Below are positions 8,246 to 15,703 of a stretch of 64,000 nucleotides of DNA, one piece after another. The notes beneath the pieces were generated by a model. It saw only the letters and a list, made by a program, of their open reading frames with translations, did not search any database and was not told where the DNA came from. Origin of the DNA: Algoriphagus ornithinivorans (GTDB lineage Bacteria; Bacteroidota; Bacteroidia; Cytophagales; Cyclobacteriaceae); contig NZ_FOVW01000012.1 in NCBI RefSeq assembly GCF_900115305.1, positions 64,183 to 128,182 of the forward strand, in the 5' to 3' direction. Both the position numbers and the translations under genes were made by a program. The number at the start of each line of letters is the position of its first letter. The stretch's first letter is position 1.

Positions 8246-8968
8246 ATGAACGAAGTAATTAATAAAAAGGTTGAGTTCCGCGATTTAGGCTTGATGGATT
8301 ATCAGCAGGCCTGGGATTACCAAGAAGAGCTTTTTGCTAAGACCGTTGCCCGGAAAATCCGGAATAGAAACCTCCCGATTGCTGAACAGGAAGCAACCGA
8401 CAACTACCTCCTTTTTGTAGAACATCCGCATGTCTACACTCTCGGAAAAAGCGGTAAAGAAGAAAACCTATTATTGGATGAAACGGGCCTTAAAAGTCAT
8501 CATGCCACCTACTATAAAATCAACCGAGGAGGAGACATTACTTATCATGGACCGGGACAGTTGGTTGGGTATCCCCTGTTGGATTTGGACAACTTTTTTA
8601 CTGATATCCATAAGTACCTCCGTTTATTAGAAGAAGCCATTATTTTAACTTTAGCTGAATATGGGATTGAAGCTGGCAGGATAGAAGGCCTCACTGGTGT
8701 TTGGTTAGATCATATCGAACAAAAAAACCCAAGAAAGATCTGTGCTATGGGAGTAAAATCCAGCAGATGGGTCACTATGCACGGATTCGCCTTTAATATC
8801 AATGCTGACCTCAGTTATTTTGGACACATCATCCCTTGCGGGATTGACGATAAGGCAGTCACATCTCTTAACAAGGAATTAGGAAAGCCAATTCCTATGG
8901 AGCAAGTAAAAGAAAAAGTTAAAAGGCATCTCAGACAGCTTTTTGAGATGGACTTATTCGAAAAATGA
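8246..8968 (+). CDS. lipB: Lipoyl(octanoyl) transferase
   Basis: A 240-residue enzyme that moves octanoyl from acyl carrier protein to lipoyl domains of 2-oxoacid dehydrogenases and GcvH, the first step of lipoate synthesis; cytoplasmic. Seen: RGGDITYHGPGQLVGYPLLDL (94-114), the family signature; catalytic Lys171 in ICAMGVK; and catalytic Cys198 in IIPCGIDDKAVTSL. Length is normal. Starts at ATG 8246. A glycine cleavage P-protein gene, whose partner GcvH needs lipoate, is in the same window but not linked. Upstream gene yraN is divergent. Confidence 0.95.
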   Translation: MNEVINKKVEFRDLGLMDYQQAWDYQEELFAKTVARKIRNRNLPIAEQEATDNYLLFVEHPHVYTLGKSGKEENLLLDETGLKSHHATYYKINRGGDITYHGPGQLVGYPLLDLDNFFTDIHKYLRLLEEAIILTLAEYGIEAGRIEGLTGVWLDHIEQKNPRKICAMGVKSSRWVTMHGFAFNINADLSYFGHIIPCGIDDKAVTSLNKELGKPIPMEQVKEKVKRHLRQLFEMDLFEK

Positions 8969-9043
8969 ATTAGCGGAAAAGGATTTCCTCTTTCGAAGAA
9001 GAGCAATTACCTCATTTCCCCAAGCCATTGAAAATTTATACAG

Positions 9044-9445
9044 ATGAAAAAAGATATTGACTTTTCTCCGGTAACTGGAGTCAAACTAGCTATTGCAAAA
9101 GAAGAAACAGCAAGTGGAACTGAATGGGGAGTTTATATCATTAACCTCAACCTAATCGAACTCAACACCGTCATGATTACTTCTAAAGGATATGGGGAAA
9201 TTGACGGAGAGCAAAAAAAGACCTCAATTCTGAGACATATGATCAAAGAATTGGGACCAGAATGTGTGGCTAAGATTGAGCCGATAGACCCACAGGTTTT
9301 TGCTCTGACCAATGAGTTTTGGGTAAGCTACTATATTCTTGACCAGATATTTGACAAAAAGTTTATATTTACTCCAGGCAGTTTTGACCCCTCACTGCAG
9401 CGCATGATCCCCGAATTAGGTTTGGAAGGGGTTTTACATAGTTAG
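9044..9445 (+). CDS. Conserved Bacteroidota hypothetical protein
   Basis: A 133-residue soluble protein with no signal or membrane segment. Features seen: a strand-rich N-terminal part (VKLAIAKEE...WGVYIINLNLIELNTVMITSKGYGEIDG), the conserved-looking KTSILRHMI, and FALTNEFWVSYYILDQIFDKKFIFTPGSF near the C-terminus. I recognise this pattern as a short protein widespread in Bacteroidota (sometimes wrongly named a phenylalanyl-tRNA synthetase subunit), but it has no known function. It lies 8 bp before the DEDD exonuclease gene and 75 bp after lipB, so it is probably translated with the exonuclease and RNase R. Confidence 0.75.
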   Translation: MKKDIDFSPVTGVKLAIAKEETASGTEWGVYIINLNLIELNTVMITSKGYGEIDGEQKKTSILRHMIKELGPECVAKIEPIDPQVFALTNEFWVSYYILDQIFDKKFIFTPGSFDPSLQRMIPELGLEGVLHS

Positions 9446-9453
9446 AATAAAGT

Positions 9454-10206
9454 ATGGCTGATTTTTTTGAGCAATTAGGCGACATATTGTTTTTAGATAT
9501 TGAAACCGCCTCTCTGACCGAGAAATTTGAAGATCTTGGGGAGCGGTTGCAAGAGGAGTGGGTCAAAAAGGAAAAACTCATCAAGAATACTGATCACGGC
9601 AAAATAGAACCAGGTTCATTGTATTTTGACAGAGCAGGAATTCATGCGGAATTTGGTCAAGTAGTCTGTGTAGGTGTGGGTTATTTCCAGTGGAAAAAGA
9701 AGGACAAAAAACTGATTTTTCGTTCCAAAGTTTTTTCAGATCCCGATGAAAGGGAACTTCTTGTTGACTTTTCTAGCTTATTAGAGAAGAAAAAATGGAT
9801 TCTTTGCGCACACAATGGGAAAGAGTTTGATTTTCCCTATCTATCCAGGCGCATGCTGATTCAGGGAGTTCCGCTTCCTGAGCCTTTACAGATTGCAGGC
9901 AAAAGACCATGGGAAATACGTCACCTCGACACCATGGAGCTGTGGAAGTTTGGCGATTACAAGTACTACACCCGACTTGAGTTACTAGCTTCTGTTTTTG
10001 GAATACCTTCTTCCAAGGAAGATTTGGATGGGAGTGAAGTCAATGCCACTTTTCATTTGGAGAAAAACCTGGAAAAAATCAAAAAATATTGTCTAAGAGA
10101 TGTAGAGGTCACGGCAAGAGTTTACCTTGCTATGAATCCACAGATTGACGAAATGAACCTTGAAGTTGTTCAACTGGACGACTTAAAAAAAGAACATAAA
10201 AAATAG
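9454..10206 (+). CDS. PolB-like DEDD-family 3'-5' exonuclease
   Basis: A 250-residue ribonuclease-H-fold protein of the predicted 3'-5' exonuclease group related to the PolB exonuclease domain. Seen: Exo I motif FLDIETA near residues 12-18 (D and E), Exo II CAHNGKEFDFPYL near 112-124, and Exo III YCLRDVEVTARVYL near 213-226. All four acidic residues of the DEDD set are present, so catalysis is likely. There is no polymerase domain. It is tightly downstream (8 bp) of a hypothetical gene and 42 bp before RNase R, which suggests a role in nucleic-acid turnover or repair; the physiological substrate is unknown. Confidence 0.85.
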   Translation: MADFFEQLGDILFLDIETASLTEKFEDLGERLQEEWVKKEKLIKNTDHGKIEPGSLYFDRAGIHAEFGQVVCVGVGYFQWKKKDKKLIFRSKVFSDPDERELLVDFSSLLEKKKWILCAHNGKEFDFPYLSRRMLIQGVPLPEPLQIAGKRPWEIRHLDTMELWKFGDYKYYTRLELLASVFGIPSSKEDLDGSEVNATFHLEKNLEKIKKYCLRDVEVTARVYLAMNPQIDEMNLEVVQLDDLKKEHKK

Positions 10207-10248
10207 GGTGTATTTCTTTTTACCTTAACCAAAACAAACACCCAAAAC

Positions 10249-12450
10249 ATGGGAAGAAAATCAAATAGAAAAAGTTCTAACAAGCAAAACGGAGGAAAGA
10301 AAACGGATGCCGCATCATTGGCCCGTAGAATTCTCCAATTTTTAGATGCGAATTACGGGCAGGAATTTAATGCCAAACAGATTATCAAAAAACTGGATAT
10401 AAGAGACTCTCTTACTAAAGGTGGAGTGGAGCCAGTTCTTCATAAACTCGTGGAAAACGGGTCAGTCTCTAAAAGTCCGAGAAACTATTTTTCATCTACT
10501 CAAGACCCGGATTTTATAGAAGGAACTGTAGATTTTGTAAATCCACGATTTGCATTTGTAATTCCTGATAATCCGGAAAAAGTAGATGGAGACATTCTTG
10601 TCAAAGAAGCCGACCTCAAGCAAGCCTTAGATGGCGACAAAGTCAGAGTGATGGTATATCCTCTAAAGGGAAAAACTGGAAGGACTGAAGGAAAGGTGTT
10701 GGAGATTCTCGAAAGAGACAGAGATGAATTCGTCGGAAGAGTAGAAATTTCTCCACGATTTGCATTTGTGGTGCCTGATTTCAAAAAAATGCACAAAGAC
10801 ATCTTTGTTCACAGAGGTGATCTTATGGGAGCTGAGCATAATGAAAAGGTCATTGTCAAAATGACTGAATGGAGAGAAGGAGATAAAAATCCTACCGGAA
10901 AAGTCATCAGAGTGCTTGGCAAAGCGGGTGTGCATGAAGTAGAAATCCACTCCATTATGGCAGAGTTTGGGTTGCCATTTGAATATCCTCAAGAAGCAGA
11001 TCAGGAAGCAAACGCAATTCCTGAAAAAATTACTTCCAAAGAAATTAATGCCAGAAGGGATTTCAGAGACGTGACCACATTCACTATTGATCCGGCAGAC
11101 GCCAAGGATTTTGATGATGCCATTTCTTATAGAAAATTAGAAAATGGAAATCTGGAAGTTGGAGTCCATATCGCAGATGTTACCCATTATGTGAAGCCTA
11201 AAACAGCTTTGGAAAAAGAAGCTTATGACCGAGCTACATCGGTTTACTTGGTAGATAGAACCATCCCAATGCTTCCTGAAAGGCTAAGCAATGGTCTTTG
11301 TTCGCTTAGACCTCATGAAGATAAATTAACCTTTGCTTGTGTGTTTGAAATGGACTCCAATGCCAATGTGGTGAATCATTGGATTGGAAGAACTATCATT
11401 CATTCAGACCGAAGATTCGCCTATGAAGAGGCACAAGAGAACATAGATAATCAATCCGGAGACTTCTTTCAGGAGTTAACGTTGTTAAATGACCTTGCAA
11501 AGCAGGTACGAAAAAGAAGGTTCCAACATGGTGCTGTCAATTTCGAAACTGTGGAGGTCAAGTTCAAATTGGATGAAAATGGCACTCCACTCGGATTGAT
11601 GATTAAAGAGCGAAAAGACATCCACAAAATGATTGAGGAGTTCATGCTCTTGGCAAACAAATACGTTGCTGAGTTTATCTTCAAAAAGAGAAGTGGTGCA
11701 GACACCTTCGTATACAGAACCCACGATTCTCCAGACATGGAAAAGCTTGAAACATTTTCGGGTTTTGCTAAGCGTTTTGGTCATCAAATGGACTTAGATA
11801 ACGAAAAGAAAATTTCTTCCGCTCTCAATAAATTAATGGATGAAATCCAAGGCAAGCCGGAGCAAAATGTATTAGAGCAACTTGCTATCCGAAGTATGGC
11901 TAAGGCTAAATACACCACTGAGCCCAAAGGTCATTTTGGTTTGGCATTTCCACATTACACCCACTTTACCTCCCCAATCCGTCGATATCCTGACATGATG
12001 GTGCATAGACTTTTGGAACACTATCTGGATGGAGGCAAATCACCAGACGCAGAAGCCTGGGAACAAAAATGCGTACACTCTTCCGAACGGGAAAAGCGCG
12101 CAGCTGATGCAGAAAGAGCTTCTATCAAGTACAAGCAGGTAGAATATATGGCTCTGGCTGAAGAGAAAGATTATGACGGAATCGTCTCTGGGGTGACTGA
12201 ATGGGGAGTCTTTGTAGAAATCACTGAAACCAAGTGCGAGGGAATGATCCGAGTACAGGATATGGACGATGATTACTATGATTTCGACCAGAAAAACATG
12301 CGACTTATTGGGTCGAGAACAAAAAAAATGATCACTTTGGGTGACAAAGTGAAGGTCCGCGTAGTTAATACCGATATTGACCGAAGAACTATCGATTTGG
12401 AATTTGCGAACAATGACGAAAGAAAGCCTCGCGCACGCGCTTTTAGATAA
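10249..12450 (+). CDS. rnr: Ribonuclease R
   Basis: A 733-residue processive 3'-5' exoribonuclease that degrades structured RNA; cytoplasmic. Domains in order: basic tail (1-25), winged helix (about 25-85), two cold-shock domains (about 90-150 and 165-225, each with an RFAFV-[IV]-PD motif), the RNB catalytic domain (about 270-590) with the acidic cluster DPADAKDFDDAI, and an S1 domain (about 640-720: GIVSGVTEWGVFVEI) with a short basic end. Length is normal. It follows the exonuclease gene by 42 bp; its last 38 bases overlap the start of the prenyl synthase gene. Confidence 0.95.
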   Translation: MGRKSNRKSSNKQNGGKKTDAASLARRILQFLDANYGQEFNAKQIIKKLDIRDSLTKGGVEPVLHKLVENGSVSKSPRNYFSSTQDPDFIEGTVDFVNPRFAFVIPDNPEKVDGDILVKEADLKQALDGDKVRVMVYPLKGKTGRTEGKVLEILERDRDEFVGRVEISPRFAFVVPDFKKMHKDIFVHRGDLMGAEHNEKVIVKMTEWREGDKNPTGKVIRVLGKAGVHEVEIHSIMAEFGLPFEYPQEADQEANAIPEKITSKEINARRDFRDVTTFTIDPADAKDFDDAISYRKLENGNLEVGVHIADVTHYVKPKTALEKEAYDRATSVYLVDRTIPMLPERLSNGLCSLRPHEDKLTFACVFEMDSNANVVNHWIGRTIIHSDRRFAYEEAQENIDNQSGDFFQELTLLNDLAKQVRKRRFQHGAVNFETVEVKFKLDENGTPLGLMIKERKDIHKMIEEFMLLANKYVAEFIFKKRSGADTFVYRTHDSPDMEKLETFSGFAKRFGHQMDLDNEKKISSALNKLMDEIQGKPEQNVLEQLAIRSMAKAKYTTEPKGHFGLAFPHYTHFTSPIRRYPDMMVHRLLEHYLDGGKSPDAEAWEQKCVHSSEREKRAADAERASIKYKQVEYMALAEEKDYDGIVSGVTEWGVFVEITETKCEGMIRVQDMDDDYYDFDQKNMRLIGSRTKKMITLGDKVKVRVVNTDIDRRTIDLEFANNDERKPRARAFR

Positions 12451-13399
12451 ATTAGAGTCCTTTATCAGGGAACAAAACTTTGGAGAAGATCCCAAGGAAC
12501 TTTACGAACCGATCACCTATATTCTCAGCTTGGGAGGAAAAAGAATAAGGCCTCTTTTGAGCTTGCTGGCCTATGGACTTTATAAAAAAGATCCTGAAAC
12601 AATTCTAAGCCAAGCGAGTGCAGTCGAGGTGTTCCATAATTTCACCCTGATGCATGATGATATCATGGATCAGGCACCATTGAGAAGAGGAAAAGCTACT
12701 GTTCATGAAAAATGGAATGAGAATGTAGCTATTCTTTCCGGGGATGTCATGTTGGTGCGAGCTTATGATTTATTGCTTCCTACGCCTCCTACCCTTCTTC
12801 CCAAAGTCATTCGTCTCTTCAATAAAACCGCTGCAGAAGTATGCGAAGGGCAGCAGCATGATATGAATTTCGAAAGCAGGGAAGAAGTTCATGAGGATGA
12901 GTATGTCAATATGATTCGGTTAAAAACTGCTGTTTTGCTAGGCTTCGCTTTAGAATTGGGAGCAATCCTAGCAGAGGCATCCGAAGAAGACTGCCAAAAA
13001 ATTTACGATTTTGGGGTAAATATTGGTATAGGCTTTCAGCTTAAAGACGACCTCTTGGATGTATTTGCAGACCAAGCAAAATTCGGCAAGCAAGTGGGCG
13101 GCGACATCATTTCAAACAAGAAAACATACCTCCTTATCAAAGCACTGGAACTTGCCGAAGGAGATGATAAAGATTTGCTTGATTTTTGGTTAACACAAAG
13201 CGAATTTGATAAGGAAGAAAAAGTTCAAGCCATCAAGGGACTCTATGAGAAATTAGGAATCCGAAAAAAGACGGAGGACAAAATGAATCATTATTTCTCA
13301 GAAGGCTTCCGGCAGTTGGATACGCTTCATTTTAAGAATGAGGATTTTTATCAAAACCTCAGAAAAATCACTGAAGACCTGATTCACAGGGAAAAGTAA
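12413..13399 (+). CDS. Short-chain polyprenyl diphosphate synthase (FPP/GGPP type)
   Basis: A 328-residue trans-prenyltransferase that condenses isopentenyl diphosphate with allylic diphosphates. Seen: first aspartate-rich motif D82-D-I-M-D86, second motif LKDDLLD near 216-222, and GGKRIRP (41-47) for IPP binding. Phe77 lies five residues before the first motif; a large residue there normally limits the product to about C15-C20. The start ATG 12413 is preferred over an in-frame TTG at 12377; it overlaps rnr by 38 bp, so translation is likely coupled. A second paralogue, of long-chain type, is at 53095-54069. Product length is inference. Confidence 0.85.
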   Translation: MTKESLAHALLDKLESFIREQNFGEDPKELYEPITYILSLGGKRIRPLLSLLAYGLYKKDPETILSQASAVEVFHNFTLMHDDIMDQAPLRRGKATVHEKWNENVAILSGDVMLVRAYDLLLPTPPTLLPKVIRLFNKTAAEVCEGQQHDMNFESREEVHEDEYVNMIRLKTAVLLGFALELGAILAEASEEDCQKIYDFGVNIGIGFQLKDDLLDVFADQAKFGKQVGGDIISNKKTYLLIKALELAEGDDKDLLDFWLTQSEFDKEEKVQAIKGLYEKLGIRKKTEDKMNHYFSEGFRQLDTLHFKNEDFYQNLRKITEDLIHREK

Positions 13400-13400
13400 T

Positions 13401-14030
13401 ATGGAACTTTCGATAACTGTAATCCTGATTATTATCACAGTAATCAGCAGCTTTTATGGATTCAATAATCACAGCTTCATCGAAAGGTGGATGTTTACTC
13501 CCTACAAAATCAAACATCAAAAGCAGTGGGATAGATTTATTCTTTCTGGTTTTATCCATAAGGATTATATCCATCTCCTCTTTAATATGTTTACTTTCTA
13601 CTTTTTTGGGAGGGTAGTAGAACAGTTTTTGGCCTACCAACTTGGGAGCAGTCTCGGAGGTGTTGTATTTGTTCTGTTTTATATTCTGGGAATAATTATC
13701 GCGGATATCCCCACATACTTAAAGCACCAGAATAACAGTTATTACAGAGCTTTGGGAGCATCGGGAGGAACTGCTGCGACTGTCTTTTCCAGTATCATCA
13801 TTCTTCCTTTGGCAGATATTTGTCTTTTCGGGATCATCTGTCTTCCAGGATTTATCTTGGGCGCATTATTTCTGATTTATTCCTACACCAAAGGAAAACA
13901 GGACAGCGATGGAATAAACCATGATGCCCATCTTTATGGAGCGCTTTTCGGAATCATTTTTATCCTGATTCTTTCTCCTAGCAGCGCTGTGCATTTTATA
14001 GATCAAATCAGGAATTGGAGGATTTTCTAA
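13401..14030 (+). CDS. Rhomboid family intramembrane serine protease
   Basis: A 209-residue inner-membrane protein with about six hydrophobic helices. Seen: the helix-2 HLLFNMFTFYFFG motif (His58, Asn62), the catalytic Ser121 in GASGG, and the catalytic His177 in AHLYGALFG. This is the full Ser-His dyad, so it should cut transmembrane substrates. It starts 1 bp after the prenyl synthase stop, so both are probably co-translated. The substrate is not known. No cytoplasmic extra domain. Confidence 0.88.
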   Translation: MELSITVILIIITVISSFYGFNNHSFIERWMFTPYKIKHQKQWDRFILSGFIHKDYIHLLFNMFTFYFFGRVVEQFLAYQLGSSLGGVVFVLFYILGIIIADIPTYLKHQNNSYYRALGASGGTAATVFSSIIILPLADICLFGIICLPGFILGALFLIYSYTKGKQDSDGINHDAHLYGALFGIIFILILSPSSAVHFIDQIRNWRIF

Positions 14031-14065
14031 AGAAAAAACTAGATCCTTGACTAAGACTTTATCTG

Positions 14066-14371
14066 CTACAATTTTTCTAATTGTCTGATATTTTTATCTG
14101 CAACAGACTTTAAAAGTTGTGAAAGGTTATCCCCTTTCTCTTCCGCATAAACATCCGGCCCAGGGATTCCCACTCTCATTCCTACGATTTTGACAGCAGA
14201 TGATCCATGCCCTTCCGTGGAAAAATAAATGTCGACTGCATTGATTTTGGACGAGTGGCGACCAATCTTATCTATCTGGTCCCTAATCAGTTGTTGGATA
14301 GAAGAGTCAATATCAAAATCAACTGCCTGTACGTCTATTTTTATGGCTTTATAGTTTTCTGTGTAATTCAT
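14066..14371 (-). CDS. HPF/RaiA family ribosome hibernation factor
   Basis: A 101-residue protein of the HPF/RaiA fold (beta-alpha-beta3-alpha) that binds the decoding region of idle 30S subunits. Seen: the N-terminal strand IKIDVQAVDFDID, helix SIQQLIRDQIDKIGRH, and the C-terminal helix LSQLLKSVADKNIRQLEKL. It is a short form without the dimerising C-terminal domain of long HPF. It is divergent from an eRF1-like gene, with 108 bp of very AT-rich DNA between the starts. A pairing of HPF-like and bacterial eRF1-like genes has been noted in comparative work, so a joint role in ribosome stalling or rescue is plausible. Confidence 0.8.
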   Translation of the reverse strand: MNYTENYKAIKIDVQAVDFDIDSSIQQLIRDQIDKIGRHSSKINAVDIYFSTEGHGSSAVKIVGMRVGIPGPDVYAEEKGDNLSQLLKSVADKNIRQLEKL

Positions 14372-14479
14372 GGAAACAATTGATTGTTGTTTTAGTTGAT
14401 AATATAAGAATTTCTTTTTATATTATATATAGAAATTTTAGTATAAATCCTTTTTAAAACTCAAAATAAATAACCAATT
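14372..14479 (+). promoter_or_regulatory. Shared divergent promoter region of hpf and the eRF1-like gene
   Basis: A 108-bp strongly AT-rich gap. It contains an inverted repeat AATTTCT / AGAAATT about 15 bp apart (near 14410-14440), flanking a TA-rich core. A consensus -7 box was not found on either strand, which could mean an alternative sigma factor or a regulator site. Confidence 0.35.
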
Positions 14480-15652
14480 ATGAAAATTTTTGATAAAAAC
14501 TTATTCTTGGAACTCACTCAGAAAAAAAGTGAGCCATTCATTTCTATTTACGTGCCTACATCACGTAAAAGCACAAACGCTTACAAAGACGACCAAACAC
14601 GTTTTAAAAATCAATTATCACAAGTCGAAAAAGATTTAGAAAAGAATTGGGGTATGGATGAAAAAAGCATCTCGAAAGCACTTCGTCCTGCTCATCAATT
14701 ATTGGAAGACTTTAATTTTTGGCAACATAATTCTGACCTATTAGCGGTATTTCTAGCTGGTGGTGAAATGGAGTATTTCCAGGTTCCGATCCCAGGAGTA
14801 GAATCTATGAATTTTATAGGAACCAAAGCTTTTACAATGCCATTAGTCCCAGAACTCAATGATGATGGTCACTATTATTTATTACTGCTTAATTTGGATA
14901 GAATTCGTCTATATGAAGCAACAAGAGATGTCATTCAGGAAATTATTCTTGACGAAGAAGAAGTTGCCGTTTCATTTACTGTAGAAGAGGAAATAGCCGA
15001 AAATCAAGATCATTTACAGGGACAAGGTGGCGTAGGAAGCGCAGGAGCCATGTATCATGGACATGATGGTGGATCGGATGAAGAGAAGAAAACAACAATC
15101 CTAAACTATTTTCACCGTATGACCAATATGCTGGAACCTCTTCTCAATAAAAATCCACTTCCTCTTTATCTCGCAGGAGTTGACTATTTGATTCCATTAT
15201 TCCGTGAGGCTAGCAAATACAATCATTTACAAGATGGCCATGTCAGTGGAGCCTTCACCGAAAAAGATGTGATGAGTCTTCATCAAAAATCCTGGCAATT
15301 AGCTTCAAACTATTTTTCTTCTGAGAGAAGAAAGAGAATGAATGATTTCGAAGAAAAGAAAAGCGAGGGCTTATCCATTCAAAATGATAAAACCGCATTG
15401 ATTAAAGCTGCCCATTCAGGAGCCTTGGACACACTTTTTGTTGATGAAAAACATGAGCATGTTTGGGGTACATTCGATACGCAAAAACATCAGGTAAATT
15501 ATCAGGAATCAAGGGATAAGCACAGTCACTGTTTGATTGATTTGACAATCAGCCAAACCATCAAAAATGGAGGTAAGGTCTTTCTAATGAACTCAGACTC
15601 ACTCCCTGGAAATGATATCATGGCTGGTATTCTTAGGTATCCCCTGAGTTAA
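14480..15652 (+). CDS. Bacterial eRF1-like (baeRF) protein
   Basis: A 390-residue protein resembling the bacterial homologues of eukaryotic/archaeal release factor 1. Seen: SEPFISIYVPTSRKS at the N-terminus; YLLLLNLDRIRLYEATRD (133-150), matching the central-domain entry strand; a loop reading GQGGV at 181-185 in the place of the eRF1 GGQ loop, followed by HGHDGG and a helix; and a C-terminal eL30e-like half with KNGGKVFLMNSDSLPG. The catalytic Gln of GGQ is replaced by Val, so classic peptide release is doubtful. It is divergent from a ribosome hibernation factor gene. Which of the baeRF families it belongs to I cannot tell; function is inferred as ribosome-associated. Confidence 0.75.
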   Translation: MKIFDKNLFLELTQKKSEPFISIYVPTSRKSTNAYKDDQTRFKNQLSQVEKDLEKNWGMDEKSISKALRPAHQLLEDFNFWQHNSDLLAVFLAGGEMEYFQVPIPGVESMNFIGTKAFTMPLVPELNDDGHYYLLLLNLDRIRLYEATRDVIQEIILDEEEVAVSFTVEEEIAENQDHLQGQGGVGSAGAMYHGHDGGSDEEKKTTILNYFHRMTNMLEPLLNKNPLPLYLAGVDYLIPLFREASKYNHLQDGHVSGAFTEKDVMSLHQKSWQLASNYFSSERRKRMNDFEEKKSEGLSIQNDKTALIKAAHSGALDTLFVDEKHEHVWGTFDTQKHQVNYQESRDKHSHCLIDLTISQTIKNGGKVFLMNSDSLPGNDIMAGILRYPLS

Positions 15653-15682
15653 AAAAATAAGCCCCGGAAAATTCCGGGGCTT
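15651..15682. terminator. Bidirectional terminator between eRF1-like and BNR genes
   Basis: AAGCCCCGGAA / TTCCGGGGCTT at 15659-15682 is a near-perfect hairpin. The A run at 15651-15657 supplies the T tract for the minus-strand BNR gene; the right side (TTCATCATTT) is a weaker tract for the plus-strand gene. Confidence 0.85.
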
Positions 15683-15703
15683 CATCATTTAAGGTTTATT
15701 GAA

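Noticed and set aside
10542..10775. Exact short repeat (CCACGATTTGCATTTGT) near 10543 and 10754
   Set aside because: It lies in the two cold-shock domains of RNase R, both coding RFAFV; it reflects domain duplication, not a mobile repeat.
12377..12412. Longer prenyl synthase start at TTG 12377
   Set aside because: The added residues do not fit the family; ATG 12413 gives the normal start and is already coupled to rnr by overlap.
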